Below, one piece after another: positions 9,405 to 19,414 of a DNA stretch of 64,000 bases (the stretch's first letter is position 1; each line of letters opens with the position of its first letter). The stretch spans positions 1,550,001 to 1,614,000 of the forward strand of contig NZ_CP088262.1 of the NCBI RefSeq assembly GCF_021117365.1, written 5' to 3'. Made by a program: the position numbers and the translations under genes. The notes under the pieces are model-generated. The model was given only the letters and a program-made list of their open reading frames with translations. It did no database searches and was not told the DNA's origin. Origin of the DNA: Nocardioides sp. cx-173. GTDB taxonomy: Bacteria; Actinomycetota; Actinomycetes; Propionibacteriales; Nocardioidaceae.

Positions 9405-10750
9405 CCGCTCTCTACTACCTGCTCGGCGTCGTCCTCTTCGTCGTCGCCATCCTCGCCTCGATCGGCCTGCACGAGCTCGGCCACATGATCCCGGCGAAGA
9501 GGTTCGGCGGGAAGGTCACGCAGTACTTCATCGGCTTCGGCCCCACGGTGTGGAGCCGCCAGGTCGGCGAGACCGAGTACGGCGTGAAGGCGATCCCCCT
9601 GGGTGGCTACGTCAAGATCGTCGGGATGCTGCCTCCCGGAGCCGACCAGCTCGCCGACGAGGTCACCGTCGACGCCGACGGCAACACCGTCACCCGGGTG
9701 CGCAAGTCCAACACCGGGATGTTCACCCAGCTGATCTCCGACGCCCGCGCCGCCGAGTGGGAGCTCGTGCAGCCCGAGGACTCCGAGCGGCTCTTCTACA
9801 AGCTCCCGTCGTGGAAGAAGGTCGTCGTGATGGCGGGCGGTCCGACCGTCAACATCGTGATCGCCTTCCTCATCTTCTGCGCGGTGTTCGCGACCTACGG
9901 CAACCCCAGCGACCCGCAGGTCGACCCGGTGGTGGCTCGGGTCGAGGCCTGCGTCGTGCCCGCCGCCGAGGCGGGGCGCGTCTGCACCGACGAGGACCCG
10001 GTGGCTCCGGCGTACGAGGCGGGCTTCCGCGAGGGCGACCGGTTCGTCTCCTTCAACGGCGAGGAGGTCACCGACTGGCGCCAGCTCCAGGGCCTGATCC
10101 GGGGCAACGACGACGGACGCGCCGAGATCGTCGTCGAGCGCGGCGGCGAGGAGCTCACGCTCACCACCAGCACCCTCGTCACCGCCCGCCCGACCTCGGC
10201 CACCGACGCCACCGAGGAGCAGGTCGGCTTCCTCGGCATCCAGCCCGCCACCCACCTCCAGACCGGCGGGGTGCCCTACACGCTGGAGCAGATGGGCGCC
10301 ATGACCGTCGACACGGTCCAGGCCCTCGCCACGCTCCCGGTCAAGGTGTGGGACGTCGCCCAGGCCATCGTCGGCCTCGAGGAGCGCGACCCCGCGGGAC
10401 CGGTCAGCATCGTCGGCGGCGGACGGCTCGCGGGCGAGACCGTCTCCCACGACGAGTTCCCGGTCGCCGACAAGGCCGTCTTCCTGTTGATGCTGATCGC
10501 GGGGTTCAACTTCTTCATCGGGATGTTCAACTTCCTCCCGCTGCTGCCCCTCGACGGCGGCCACATCGCCAGCGCGCTGTGGGAGGCCGTACGCCGCCGC
10601 CTCGCGCGCCTGCGCGGCCGCCCCGACCCCGGCTACGTCGACGCGGCCAAGCTGCTCCCCGTCGCCTACGTCGTCGCCTCCGCGATGCTCGTCATGGGCG
10701 TCGTGCTGATCGTCGGCGACCTGGTCGTGCCGCTGCACCTCGAGGGGTAG
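9401..10750 (+). CDS. rseP: RseP/site-2 intramembrane zinc metalloprotease
   Basis: A 449-residue M50 protease that cleaves transmembrane anti-sigma factors or signal peptide remnants. The first helix carries HELGH (His24, Glu25, His28), the last cytoplasmic-facing helix pair carries [10 protein letters not shown] (Asp385 region), and a PDZ domain lies at about residues 190-270 ([16 protein letters not shown]). GTG start overlaps the dxr stop as GTGA. The dxr-rseP-ispG order is conserved in actinobacteria. Confidence 0.95.
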   Translation: MTALYYLLGVVLFVVAILASIGLHELGHMIPAKRFGGKVTQYFIGFGPTVWSRQVGETEYGVKAIPLGGYVKIVGMLPPGADQLADEVTVDADGNTVTRVRKSNTGMFTQLISDARAAEWELVQPEDSERLFYKLPSWKKVVVMAGGPTVNIVIAFLIFCAVFATYGNPSDPQVDPVVARVEACVVPAAEAGRVCTDEDPVAPAYEAGFREGDRFVSFNGEEVTDWRQLQGLIRGNDDGRAEIVVERGGEELTLTTSTLVTARPTSATDATEEQVGFLGIQPATHLQTGGVPYTLEQMGAMTVDTVQALATLPVKVWDVAQAIVGLEERDPAGPVSIVGGGRLAGETVSHDEFPVADKAVFLLMLIAGFNFFIGMFNFLPLLPLDGGHIASALWEAVRRRLARLRGRPDPGYVDAAKLLPVAYVVASAMLVMGVVLIVGDLVVPLHLEG

Positions 10751-10822
10751 CCGCTCGCGGAGCGCTCGCCTCGACCACCGCAGGCGGCCCGGGCGAATGC
10801 GGAGCGCGCGGACACCGGCCAG

Positions 10823-10828
10823 TAACCT
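10823..10828 (+). promoter_or_regulatory. -10 box of ispG (leaderless type)
   Basis: TAACCT ends 7 nt before ATG 10836. The intervening bases are GGGGGCC, so start-site transcription is likely, although the G-run could also act as a weak ribosome site. Confidence 0.45.
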
Positions 10829-10835
10829 GGGGGCC

Positions 10836-11987
<1,152 letters not shown>

Positions 11988-12019
11988 GCACGCCGGTCGC
12001 CCCCGGGCGGACTTCGGCC

Positions 12020-12025
12020 TAGAGT
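12020..12025 (+). promoter_or_regulatory. -10 box of the DUF4081 GNAT gene (leaderless type)
   Basis: TAGAGT ends 6 nt before GTG 12032, leaving no room for a ribosome site. Confidence 0.5.
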
Positions 12026-12031
12026 CTCCTC

Positions 12032-12880
12032 GTGCCGACGACCACCCGCCACGGCGTACGCCCCCTCGGCTCTGCCGACCTCGAGGCGTTCCTGGCGCTG
12101 GCCGAGCGGGACCCGGTGGTCAACGTGTTCGCGATCTACCGCGCCCGCACGACCAGCCTCGAGCCCCGGTGGCTCGGGGGAGAGGTGTGGGGCCGCTTCG
12201 CCAACGGTGAGCTGGTCGCCGCCTGCCACGTCGGTGCCAACCTGGTGCCGATCCAGGCCACGGCCGACGACGCGCGGGCGTTCGCCGAGCGAGCGCTGAC
12301 CCGCAGCCGCAGCGTCTCCACGATCGTGGGGCCCCACGACGCCGTCCGGGTCTTCTGGGACAGCGTCGCCGACTCGTGGGGCAGTCCCCGCGAGTGCCGG
12401 TGGGAGCAGCCGCACCTGGTCATCGACACCCCACCGCTGGTCGAGGCGGACCATCGCGTGCGCCGTACGACGCGGCAGGACCTGCCGGAGCTCTACCCCG
12501 CCTGCGTGGCCATGTACACCGAGGAGGTCGGAGTGTCCCCGGAGGCCGGGGGCGGCGCCGATCTCTACCGCGCCCGGGTCAGCCAGCTCACCAGCCGGGG
12601 CTGGTCCTTCGCCCGCTTCGACGAGGGGCGCGTGGTGTTCAAGGCGGAGGTCGCCTGCGCCACCGAGGACGCCGCGCAGGTCCAGGGCGTCTGGGTGCCT
12701 CCGGACCGCCGAGGCGAGGGCCTGGCCACGGCAGGCATGGCCGCGGTCGTCGACTTCGTCCAGCACGAGATCGCGCCGGTCGTCTCGCTCTACGTCAACG
12801 AGTGGAACACGCCGGCACGTCGCGCCTACGAGGCCGTCGGCTTCCGGGAGACGATGCGCTTCTCGACCGTGATGTTCTGA
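12032..12880 (+). CDS. GNAT acetyltransferase with DUF4081 domain
   Basis: A 282-residue cytoplasmic protein. The N-terminal half (AFLALAERDPVVNVFAIYRA, then GRFANGELVAACHVGANLVPI) is the DUF4081 domain, and the C-terminal half carries the GNAT acetyl-CoA loop GVWVPPDRRGEGLATAGMAA followed by LYVNEWNTPARRAYEAVGF. Its place between ispG and proS is conserved in actinobacteria; the acceptor substrate is unknown. The GTG start has a -10 box 6 nt upstream. Confidence 0.9.
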   Translation: MPTTTRHGVRPLGSADLEAFLALAERDPVVNVFAIYRARTTSLEPRWLGGEVWGRFANGELVAACHVGANLVPIQATADDARAFAERALTRSRSVSTIVGPHDAVRVFWDSVADSWGSPRECRWEQPHLVIDTPPLVEADHRVRRTTRQDLPELYPACVAMYTEEVGVSPEAGGGADLYRARVSQLTSRGWSFARFDEGRVVFKAEVACATEDAAQVQGVWVPPDRRGEGLATAGMAAVVDFVQHEIAPVVSLYVNEWNTPARRAYEAVGFRETMRFSTVMF

Positions 12881-12931
12881 GGCGGCGCGCTCCGCGCCGG
12901 AACTGGTGCGCGGAGCAAACACCTGCGGAAG

Positions 12932-12937
12932 TAGCCT
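12932..12937 (+). promoter_or_regulatory. -10 box of proS (leaderless type)
   Basis: TAGCCT ends 6 nt before ATG 12944, which is itself the first of two tandem ATG codons. No Shine-Dalgarno sequence is present. Confidence 0.5.
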
Positions 12938-12943
12938 GACCGC

Positions 12944-14716
12944 ATGATGATGCGGATGTCGAGCCTGTTCCTGCGGACCCTGCGTGAGGACCCCGTGGAC
13001 GCCGAGGTCCCGAGCCACCGGCTGCTGGTGCGCGCGGGCTACATTCGCCGCGCCGCCCCGGGGATCTACACCTGGCTGCCCCTCGGCCTGCGGGTGCTGC
13101 GCAGGATCGAGACGATCATCCGCGAGGAGATGGACGGGATCGGCGCGCAGGAGCTGTCGTTCCCCGCCCTGCTGCCCAAGGAGCCCTACGAGGCCACCGG
13201 TCGGTGGACCGACTACGGCGACGGCATCTTCCGGCTCCAGGACCGCAAGGGCAACGACTACCTGCTCGGGCCCACCCACGAGGAGATGTTCACCCTCGTG
13301 GTCAAGGACCTCTACAGCTCCTACAAGGACCTGCCGCTCTCGATCTACCAGATCCAGACGAAGTACCGCGACGAGGCCCGCCCCCGCGCCGGCCTGCTGC
13401 GCGGACGCGAGTTCATCATGAAGGACTCCTACTCCTTCGACGTCGACGACGCCGGGCTGGAGGCCAGCTACCAGCGCCACCGCGACGCCTACATCCGGAT
13501 CTTCGACCGGCTCGGCTTCGAGTACGTCATCGTCAAGGCCACCGCCGGCGCCATGGGCGGCTCCAAGTCGGAGGAGTTCCTGGCCCGCGCCGCCGTGGGC
13601 GAGGACACCTACGTGCGGTGCTCGTCGTGTGACTACGCCGCCAACGTCGAGGCCGTCACGGTCCGTCCTCCCGCGCCCGTGCCCTACGACGACGCCCCCG
13701 CGGCGCACGCCGAGCAGACGCCCGCGACGCCCACGATCGAGACCCTGGTCGACCACCTCAACGCCACGTTCCCGCGCGCCGACCGTCCCTGGGAGGCCGC
13801 CGACACCCTCAAGAACGTGCTGGTCGTGCTCAAGCACCCCGACGGCACCCGCGAGCCGCTGGCCATCGGCCTGCCCGGTGACCGCGAGGTCGACCGCAAG
13901 CGCCTCGAGGGCCAACTGGAGCCGATCGAGGTCGAGCCCATGGACGAGGCCGAGCTGCGCAAGCACCCCGCGCTGGTCAAGGGCTACATCGGCCCCGGGG
14001 TGCTCGGCGAGAAGAGCGCCTCCGAGATCCGCTACCTGGTCGACCCCCGGGTCGTCGAGGGCACCCGCTGGGTCACCGGCGCCGACGTCGACGGCAGCCA
14101 CGTGCTCGACCTGGTGGCCGGGCGCGACTTCACCCCCGACGGCACCATCGAGGCCGCCGACGTGCGCGACGGCGACGCCTGCCCCAACTGCGACGAGGGC
14201 ACCCTGGAGTCCGCGCGCGGCATCGAGATGGGTCACATCTTCCAGCTGGGCCGCAAGTACGCCGAGGCGCTGGAGCTCAAGGTCCTCGACGAGAACGGCA
14301 AGCTGGTGACGGTCACCATGGGCTCCTACGGAATCGGCCCCTCGCGGGCCGTCGCCGCCATCGCGGAGGGCACGCTCGACGAGTCCGGTCTGTGCTGGCC
14401 GCGCAACGTGGCCCCCGCCGACGTCCACATCGTCGCGGCCGGCAAGGACGCCGACGTGTTCGCGGCCGCCGAGCGGATCGCCCACGAGCTCGACGCCTGC
14501 GGCGTCCAGGTCCTCTACGACGACCGGGCCGGCAAGATCAGCCCCGGCGTGAAGTTCAAGGACGCCGAGCTGATCGGAGTGCCCACGATCGTGGTCGTCG
14601 GCAAGACCCTCGCCGAGACCGGCGCGGTCGAGGTCCGCGACCGGCGTACCGGCGAGCGGGTCGGGGTCCCCGCCGACCGCGTCGTCGACCACCTGGTCGC
14701 CCTGGTGCGCGCCTGA
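12944..14716 (+). CDS. proS: prolyl-tRNA synthetase, bacterial type
   Basis: A 590-residue class II aminoacyl-tRNA synthetase charging tRNA-Pro. Motif 1 spans [19 protein letters not shown], motif 2 region includes GPTHEEMFT and [16 protein letters not shown], and motif 3 lies at [17 protein letters not shown]. An editing INS/YbaK-like insertion occupies about residues 230-400, and an anticodon-binding domain follows [16 protein letters not shown]. The length fits bacterial ProS with the insertion. Two ATG codons in tandem leave the start uncertain by one residue. Confidence 0.96.
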   Translation: MMMRMSSLFLRTLREDPVDAEVPSHRLLVRAGYIRRAAPGIYTWLPLGLRVLRRIETIIREEMDGIGAQELSFPALLPKEPYEATGRWTDYGDGIFRLQDRKGNDYLLGPTHEEMFTLVVKDLYSSYKDLPLSIYQIQTKYRDEARPRAGLLRGREFIMKDSYSFDVDDAGLEASYQRHRDAYIRIFDRLGFEYVIVKATAGAMGGSKSEEFLARAAVGEDTYVRCSSCDYAANVEAVTVRPPAPVPYDDAPAAHAEQTPATPTIETLVDHLNATFPRADRPWEAADTLKNVLVVLKHPDGTREPLAIGLPGDREVDRKRLEGQLEPIEVEPMDEAELRKHPALVKGYIGPGVLGEKSASEIRYLVDPRVVEGTRWVTGADVDGSHVLDLVAGRDFTPDGTIEAADVRDGDACPNCDEGTLESARGIEMGHIFQLGRKYAEALELKVLDENGKLVTVTMGSYGIGPSRAVAAIAEGTLDESGLCWPRNVAPADVHIVAAGKDADVFAAAERIAHELDACGVQVLYDDRAGKISPGVKFKDAELIGVPTIVVVGKTLAETGAVEVRDRRTGERVGVPADRVVDHLVALVRA

Positions 14717-14724
14717 CCTGGGCG

Positions 14725-14805
14725 GCGTGAGTTTCACCGGGTGCCCGGTGAAACTCACGCACCCCGCACGAAGCTTCACACCGGAGGCGTGAGTTTCGCA
14801 CCGGG
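14725..14805. repeat. compound intergenic palindrome, family A, locus 1
   Basis: It opens with a perfect 17-bp hairpin (arms 14725-14741 and 14744-14760, GCGTGAGTTTCACCGGG, two-base loop TG), then a spacer with ACGAAGCTTCAC, then a degraded second half-hairpin at 14787-14805. The same parts, in inverted orientation, occur at 46580-46670. It lies directly after proS and may also terminate transcription from both sides. Confidence 0.8.
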
Positions 14806-14812
14806 CCTGGGG

Positions 14813-15499
14813 CTAATGGGACCGTCGGTGCAAGGGGGCCGGGCCGCGGCGGCCGGCGGGCTCGATCAGCTCCATGAGGCGCAGGCAGTAGGCGACGCGC
14901 TGAGCGAGGCCGGTCGGAGCCCCGATCAGGGCACCGAGCTCGGCGGTCGTGAACGGCTCGTCGGGTAGCTCGGCGCCCAGGAGCCCCAGCGCGTCGCCCG
15001 GCTCGCGCAGCTCGTGGCTGCCGACCACCTCGGCGAGGTGGCGCACTCCGGGGTCGCGGGTGCGCCGCCCGGACCGGCTGCGCGTGGGCGCCGGCGCCCG
15101 GACGTGGTCCTCGCGGCACAGCAGCACCTCGACGACCAGGTGCGGGTGGCCGATCAGGGAGGGGAAGGCGACCAGCTTGTCGAAGACCTCGAGCACGCCC
15201 GCCCGCTTGGGGGAGCGGCGCTCGGAGAGGATCACGCCGTCGACGTCGACCCGCACGATGCGGCGTACGGCGGGGACGGGGTGCACGACCCGCATCCGGT
15301 GCTGGTCCAGCAGGCCGTCGAGCTTGGGCCCGAGCGGCGCGAAGCCGCCGGTCTGGACCTCGACCAGCTCCCCGTCGGCGCGGACCAGGTCGACCACCCA
15401 GCGGCCGACCGGCACCTCGAACGCGTCGCCCGGGCGGCCCAGCCACTGCTTCACCGCCGCGTGGAGGGGGCCCTCCGCGAGCTCCCCGATCCCGGCCAC
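14813..15499 (-). CDS. uncharacterised protein with PD-(D/E)XK-like N-terminus and winged-helix-like C-terminus
   Basis: A 228-residue protein with no named function. Residues 8-75 show LHAAVKQWL, EVPVGRWVVDLVRADGELVEVQTGGF and LGPKLDGLL, with Glu28, Asp37, Glu47, Gln49 and Lys59 spaced like the catalytic core of PD-(D/E)XK nuclease-fold proteins (the E-V-Q form). A RRSPKRAG segment follows, then a C-terminal part (FTTAELGALIGAPTGLAQRVAYCLRL) resembling a winged helix. I recall similar proteins in distant phyla, all uncharacterised. A -10 box TAGGTT ends 6 nt before the GTG start. Confidence 0.75.
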   Translation of the reverse strand: MAGIGELAEGPLHAAVKQWLGRPGDAFEVPVGRWVVDLVRADGELVEVQTGGFAPLGPKLDGLLDQHRMRVVHPVPAVRRIVRVDVDGVILSERRSPKRAGVLEVFDKLVAFPSLIGHPHLVVEVLLCREDHVRAPAPTRSRSGRRTRDPGVRHLAEVVGSHELREPGDALGLLGAELPDEPFTTAELGALIGAPTGLAQRVAYCLRLMELIEPAGRRGPAPLHRRSH

Positions 15500-15505
15500 C
15501 CCCCG

Positions 15506-15536
15506 AACCTACGGCGTCGGGGCCGCTGACTAGGGT
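15506..15536. promoter_or_regulatory. divergent leaderless -10 boxes
   Basis: On the minus strand TAGGTT (15511-15506) ends 6 nt before GTG 15499; on the plus strand TAGGGT (15531-15536) ends 6 nt before ATG 15543. The two starts are only 43 bp apart, so the promoters overlap. Confidence 0.5.
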
Positions 15537-15542
15537 GCCGCC

Positions 15543-16253
15543 ATGCCCGAGAGCCCCGGAGTCGACGCCGTGATCTTCGACTGGGGCGGCACGCTCACCC
15601 GCTGGCACGACATCGACTTCCACGCCGAGTCGCTGGCGCTGGCCCAGGCGGTCGTCGGCCACGGCGACGTGGAGGCGTCGCGGGCCAGGCTCCACGAGGC
15701 CGGGAGCGTCATCTGGGGCCGCTCGCGCGACCACCAGCAGAGCGCGACGGTGGCCGACCTCTTCACCGAGGCCGGGCTGGACCATGACCCCGAGCTGCTC
15801 CGCCACTACTACGAGTTCTGGGAGCCGCACACCCTCACCGACCCGGCCGTCGGCCCCCTGTGGACGTCGCTGCGCGCCGACGGCCTGCGCATCGGAGTGC
15901 TGTCCAACACGATCTGGCCGCGCTCCTGGCACGAGCGGATCTTCGAGCGCGACGGGGTGCGCCACCTGATCGACGGTGACGTCTACACCAGCGAGATCCC
16001 GTGGACCAAGCCGTCACCGCGCGCGTTCGGCGCGGCGATGCAGGCGGTCGGCGCTCACGACCCGGCGCGCTGCGTCTACGTCGGCGACCGGCTCTTCGAC
16101 GACATCTGGGGCGCCCAGCAGGCCGGCCTGCGCACGATCCACGTCCCGCACAGCGCGATCCCGGCCGAGCAGACGGGCCACACCGAAGGCGTGCCCGACG
16201 CCGTTGCCCACGACTTGGCCGACGTTGCCTCGATCGTCGCCGGCTGGCGCTGA
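15543..16253 (+). CDS. HAD-superfamily hydrolase
   Basis: A 236-residue HAD-type phosphatase. Motif I is VIFDWGGTLTRW, with Asp as nucleophile but Trp-Gly where the general acid Asp usually sits, a variant seen in some HAD subgroups. Motif II is VLSNTIW, motif III includes TKPSPRAF, and motif IV is YVGDRLFDDIWGA. The cap is the helical type 1. It probably acts on a small phosphate ester; the substrate is unknown. The promoter is of leaderless type and shared with the divergent nuclease-like gene. Confidence 0.88.
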   Translation: MPESPGVDAVIFDWGGTLTRWHDIDFHAESLALAQAVVGHGDVEASRARLHEAGSVIWGRSRDHQQSATVADLFTEAGLDHDPELLRHYYEFWEPHTLTDPAVGPLWTSLRADGLRIGVLSNTIWPRSWHERIFERDGVRHLIDGDVYTSEIPWTKPSPRAFGAAMQAVGAHDPARCVYVGDRLFDDIWGAQQAGLRTIHVPHSAIPAEQTGHTEGVPDAVAHDLADVASIVAGWR

Positions 16254-16280
16254 GCGTCTACCGCGCCTGACCAGGCCGAT

Positions 16281-16299
16281 TGCAAGTTTGTGCAATGCA
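16281..16299 (+). promoter_or_regulatory. 19-bp motif shared with the protease upstream region
   Basis: The sequence fits TGCARGTTTGTGCARTGCA and recurs at 44777-44795 with two transitions only. Here it stands 28 bp after the HAD stop and upstream of a 220-bp non-coding stretch with strong secondary structure. It may be a regulator site; the gene or RNA it would control here is not evident. Confidence 0.35.
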
Positions 16300-16408
16300 G
16301 ATTTGTGATGTTCGCAGGTCATACCGCGCGCGCGCTCCCTGCTGCATCATCGTGCAAGGAAGGGGCGTCTACCTACCCCACCTCGAGGTTGTCCCTTCCG
16401 TCCCCCAC

Positions 16409-16429
16409 AAAAGGCCTCGTCCCAGGCCT
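16409..16429 (-). terminator. terminator of the ferritin-like operon
   Basis: On the minus strand AGGCCT, a GGGACG loop and AGGCCT are followed by TTTTG. It lies 90 bp past the DUF4439 stop and is a small intrinsic-type terminator. Confidence 0.45.
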
Positions 16430-16501
16430 CAGCGGTCCGCGTACTCGACTTCCCGGGGAGCATCTCGGGCGTTCCCCGGGAGCCGAGTTCGCGGACCGCT
16501 G
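16430..16501. repeat. 72-bp long inverted repeat
   Basis: The arms of about 30 bp (16430-16459 and 16472-16501) match with only three mismatches; the outer 12 bp (CAGCGGTCCGCG) and inner CCCGGGGA are perfect. A 12-base loop separates them. It forms a very stable hairpin 18 bp beyond the DUF4439 stop and next to the small terminator at 16409. Confidence 0.8.
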
Positions 16502-16519
16502 GCATGTCCGCACCCAACC

Positions 16520-16945
16520 TCAGCCGTCGGTGCGCCCGGGGAAGTCCTGCGGTGAGCCCCCGAAGGCGAGCTCCCGCACGGCGGTGGCCTGCAGGGACCG
16601 CAGCGCCCAGGTGCGCAGCTCGTCGCTGGTGCTCGCGACCAGGTAGGCGTACGTCGCCGCGCAGTCGCGCTCGAGACGCAGCGCGCGCCGGGTGACCGCC
16701 TCGGGCGTGCCCAGGTCGCCCGGCACGGCGTAGGCGACCTCGGCCCCGACCGGGTCGCCGCCGAGGTCCTCGATGCTGCGCACCAGCTGGTCGCGGCGCC
16801 CCCGGTGTGCCACGTAGGCGTCGGTGACCGCCGCGAACAGCCGCGGACTGGCCGACTGCGACGTCTGCCCGCCCAGGACGCCCAGCACGTAGACGGCGGC
16901 GTGCTCCGCGGCCAGTGCCGTCTGCAGGGCCGAGAGCTCGCTCAC
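16520..16945 (-). CDS. DUF4439 ferritin-like protein
   Basis: A 141-residue all-helical protein matching the DUF4439 ferritin-like family: LQTALAAEHAAVYVLGVLGG in helix 1, AYVAHRGRRDQLV in helix 2, and RLERDCAATYAYLVAST in helix 3. Glu and His residues (EHAAVY, AHRGRR, ERDCAATY) sit where a ferritin-like di-metal site would be, but metal binding is unproven. It overlaps the preceding lipoprotein gene by 4 nt and must be co-expressed with it. Confidence 0.82.
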   Translation of the reverse strand: MSELSALQTALAAEHAAVYVLGVLGGQTSQSASPRLFAAVTDAYVAHRGRRDQLVRSIEDLGGDPVGAEVAYAVPGDLGTPEAVTRRALRLERDCAATYAYLVASTSDELRTWALRSLQATAVRELAFGGSPQDFPGRTDG

Positions 16946-17436
16946 CGCGGCACCGCCGTGGACACGCTCGCGAGCCGCTGTGCCACGGCGGCTGACATCG
17001 AGGCCAGCAGCGAGGCCAGCGCTCCGCTGCCGGCGGCCAGGCAGGCGTCGTCGAGGCGTCCCTGGTGGGCCCGCTCGAGGGTGCGCACCCGCCTCAGGGC
17101 GGGGGCGTAGGCGAGCCGCCGGCCACCGGTGCCCGGCGCCGGGGCAGGGTCATCGGTCAGCGCGGCGCGATGGGTGAGGTGGAGGGCGATGAGGGCGTCG
17201 GGGAGGTCGCCGAGGCTGCGGGCGTGCGGCAGGGCGGCGATGGTGGCGTCCAGGTCGGCGACGACCTCGGCGACCAGCGCCGTGTCCGCATCCACCGGCG
17301 GCGCGGTGGGGGAGCCGGCCGGAACGGGGCCGCCACGGGGGTCCAGGTCGTCCAGGTCACAGCCCGTGGCGACCAGCAGCGCACCGAGCGTCGCGCCGAT
17401 CGCCGTACGGCGTGTGGCTGCGGGGCGGTGGGGCAC
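16942..17436 (-). CDS. helical lipoprotein, probably ferritin-like
   Basis: A 164-residue protein with a signal peptide ending in a lipobox (LLVATGC, Cys26), so it is probably anchored to the outer face of the membrane. Arginines upstream (RPAATRR) could allow Tat export. The mature part is alanine-rich and helical, with [13 protein letters not shown] and [19 protein letters not shown] placed like ferritin-like helices. It is the first gene of a two-gene operon with the DUF4439 protein. GTG 17436 has a -10 box TAGGGT 6 nt upstream. Confidence 0.75.
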   Translation of the reverse strand: MPHRPAATRRTAIGATLGALLVATGCDLDDLDPRGGPVPAGSPTAPPVDADTALVAEVVADLDATIAALPHARSLGDLPDALIALHLTHRAALTDDPAPAPGTGGRRLAYAPALRRVRTLERAHQGRLDDACLAAGSGALASLLASMSAAVAQRLASVSTAVPR

Positions 17437-17442
17437 CCGGCG

Positions 17443-17448
17443 ACCCTA
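17443..17448 (-). promoter_or_regulatory. -10 box of the lipoprotein operon (leaderless type)
   Basis: TAGGGT on the minus strand ends 6 nt before GTG 17436. A TATCGT candidate for the divergent rimP operon lies at 17482-17487 on the plus strand. Confidence 0.45.
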
Positions 17449-17530
17449 TCGCCGGATGTCCAGACCACCGCCGGGAGCGGCTATCGTGGCAGCAGCAGCA
17501 CCCACAACAGCACAGGGAGGTCGCGCCACC

Positions 17531-18037
17531 ATGAGCGCCAAGCAGGCCGAGATCCAAGCCAAGATCGAGGCGGAGCTGAAGGACCCCCTGCGCGAGCTCG
17601 CCCTCGACATCGAGGCCGTCGAGATCACCCCCGCCGGCAAGCGCCGCGTGCTGCGGGTGGCCGTCGACAAGGACGGCGGGGTCACCCTCGACGAAGTCGC
17701 CGAGGCGACCCGTCGCATCGACTCCGTGCTCGAGGCCTCCGACGTGATGGGGGAGCACCCCTACACGCTCGAGGTGACCTCCCGCGGGGTCGACCGGCCG
17801 CTGACGCTGCCGCGCCACTGGCGCCGCAACGCCGACCGGCTGGTCAAGGTCACCCTCACCGACGGCTCCTCCTTCACCGGGCGGATCCTCGCCTCCGACG
17901 AGGAGCGCGCCACCGTCGACGTGGCGGGGACGTCTCGCGACGTGACCTACGCCCACGTGGACAAGGCGCTGGTGCAGATCGAGTTCAACCGCAAGAAGAG
18001 CACCGACACCGACGACGAGGACGAGGACGACGCCTGA
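17531..18037 (+). CDS. rimP: ribosome maturation factor RimP
   Basis: A 168-residue protein needed for 30S subunit maturation. It shows the N-terminal RimP domain ([37 protein letters not shown]) with [20 protein letters not shown] at the domain junction, and an SH3-like C-terminal domain with acidic DEDEDD tail. ATG 17531 follows AGGGAGG by 10 nt. It heads the rimP-nusA pair; its stop overlaps the nusA ATG by 1 nt. Confidence 0.95.
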   Translation: MSAKQAEIQAKIEAELKDPLRELALDIEAVEITPAGKRRVLRVAVDKDGGVTLDEVAEATRRIDSVLEASDVMGEHPYTLEVTSRGVDRPLTLPRHWRRNADRLVKVTLTDGSSFTGRILASDEERATVDVAGTSRDVTYAHVDKALVQIEFNRKKSTDTDDEDEDDA

Positions 18038-19017
18038 TGGACATCGACATGAGCATCCTGAGGATGCTGGAGCGCGAGAAGGAGATCTCCTTCTCGGTAC
18101 TGGTCGAGGCGATCGAGCAGGCACTCCTCACGGCGTACCACAAGACGCCGGGAGCGCAGGAGAAGGCGAGGGTCACCCTCGACCGCAAGACCGGCCACGT
18201 GACCGTGCTGGCCGCCGAGCTCGACGACGAGGGCAACGTCGTCGGCGAGTTCGAGGACACGCCCGACGGGTTCGGCCGGATCGCCGCCACGACCGCCAAG
18301 CAGATCATGCTGCAGCGGCTGCGCGACGCCGAGGACGACGTGCGGTTCGGGGAGTTCTCCGGCAAGGAGGGCGACATCATCTCCGGCGTCATCCAGCAGG
18401 GTCGCAACCCCGCCGACGTCCTGGTCGACCTCGGCAAGCTCGAGGCGCTGCTGCCGGTGGGCGAGCGGGTCCCCGGCGAGGACTACCAGCACGGCACCCG
18501 CATCAAGTGCCTCGTGGTGTCGGTGCGCAAGGGCATGCGCGGACCGCAGATCACGCTCTCGCGCTCGCACCCCAACCTGGTCAAGAAGCTGTTCGCGCTG
18601 GAGGTCCCCGAGATCGCCAGCGGGGTCGTCGAGATCAAGGCGATCGCCCGCGAGGCCGGGCACCGGACCAAGATCGCGGTCAAGACCGACACCCCGGGGG
18701 TCAACCCCAAGGGCGCCTGCATCGGCCCGATGGGTCAGCGGGTGCGCAACGTGATGTCGGAGCTGCACGGCGAGAAGATCGACATCGTCGACTGGTCCGA
18801 CGACCCGGCCACGCTCGTCGCCAGCGCGCTGTCGCCGGCGCGCGTCACCTCGGTCGAGATCGTCGACCTCGCCGAGCGCTCCGCCCGCGTCGTCGTCCCG
18901 GACTTCCAGCTCTCGCTGGCGATCGGCAAGGAGGGCCAGAACGCCCGCCTCGCCGCCCGCCTCACCGGCTGGCGCATCGACATCCACGGCGACGAGGAAG
19001 CCCCCGCGGGCACCTGA
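18037..19017 (+). CDS. nusA: transcription elongation/termination factor NusA
   Basis: A 326-residue RNA polymerase-binding factor. The N-terminal domain ([24 protein letters not shown]) is followed by an S1 domain around residues 105-180 ([12 protein letters not shown]...[16 protein letters not shown]) and tandem KH domains ([25 protein letters not shown] and [23 protein letters not shown]). It lacks the C-terminal acidic repeats of enterobacteria, as is usual in actinobacteria. Confidence 0.96.
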   Translation: MDIDMSILRMLEREKEISFSVLVEAIEQALLTAYHKTPGAQEKARVTLDRKTGHVTVLAAELDDEGNVVGEFEDTPDGFGRIAATTAKQIMLQRLRDAEDDVRFGEFSGKEGDIISGVIQQGRNPADVLVDLGKLEALLPVGERVPGEDYQHGTRIKCLVVSVRKGMRGPQITLSRSHPNLVKKLFALEVPEIASGVVEIKAIAREAGHRTKIAVKTDTPGVNPKGACIGPMGQRVRNVMSELHGEKIDIVDWSDDPATLVASALSPARVTSVEIVDLAERSARVVVPDFQLSLAIGKEGQNARLAARLTGWRIDIHGDEEAPAGT

Positions 19018-19063
19018 GCGGGCGTGGGGGTGCGCCGGTTCGGTGATGTGCCCCCGCGTTGGC

Positions 19064-19069
19064 TAGACT
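19064..19069 (+). promoter_or_regulatory. -10 box of ylxR-infB
   Basis: TAGACT ends 8 nt before GTG 19078 and supports that start for YlxR. It gives the infB segment a promoter separate from rimP-nusA. Confidence 0.45.
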
Positions 19070-19077
19070 GGTGCACG

Positions 19078-19383
19078 GTGGTCCACCGAAGCGCTCCCCT
19101 CACGTCGACAGATCCTGTCCGCACGTGCGTGGGGTGCCGCCAGCGGGCCGCCAAGCGTGAGTTGATGCGGGTGACTGCCGGCTCGGACGCGCACGGCCAG
19201 CCGGCCGTCGTACCCGATCCGGACGCCACCGCACCCGGCCGGGGCGCACACCTGCACCCCACCGCCGAGTGTTACGACCTCGCCGTACGACGCAGAACGT
19301 TCGCCCGTGCCTTGCGGCACGAGGGGCCGCTTTCCGCCGCACCGGTGGAGGAGTTCCTCGCCTCGCGCGCAGACCCACAGTGA
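19078..19383 (+). CDS. ylxR: YlxR family RNA-binding protein (DUF448)
   Basis: A 101-residue basic protein of the YlxR family between nusA and infB. The signature [19 protein letters not shown] is present, then [20 protein letters not shown]. YlxR proteins bind nucleic acid and have been linked to RNase P and to transcription control; the role here is inferred from family. GTG 19078 is preferred because of the -10 box; in-frame GTG codons at 19024, 19030 and 19048 are alternatives. Confidence 0.88.
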   Translation: MVHRSAPLTSTDPVRTCVGCRQRAAKRELMRVTAGSDAHGQPAVVPDPDATAPGRGAHLHPTAECYDLAVRRRTFARALRHEGPLSAAPVEEFLASRADPQ

Positions 19384-19414
19384 CGACACCAACCAGAAAC
19401 TGGAGCAGCAGCTC

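Noticed and set aside
14725..14805. Hairpin considered as the terminal repeat of an insertion sequence
   Set aside because: No transposase gene or target duplication is visible at either copy.
16280..16646. Two plus-strand frames over the 16.3-16.6 kb structured region
   Set aside because: Cys/Arg/Pro-rich sequence crossing a 72-bp inverted repeat and antisense to DUF4439; better explained as non-coding.
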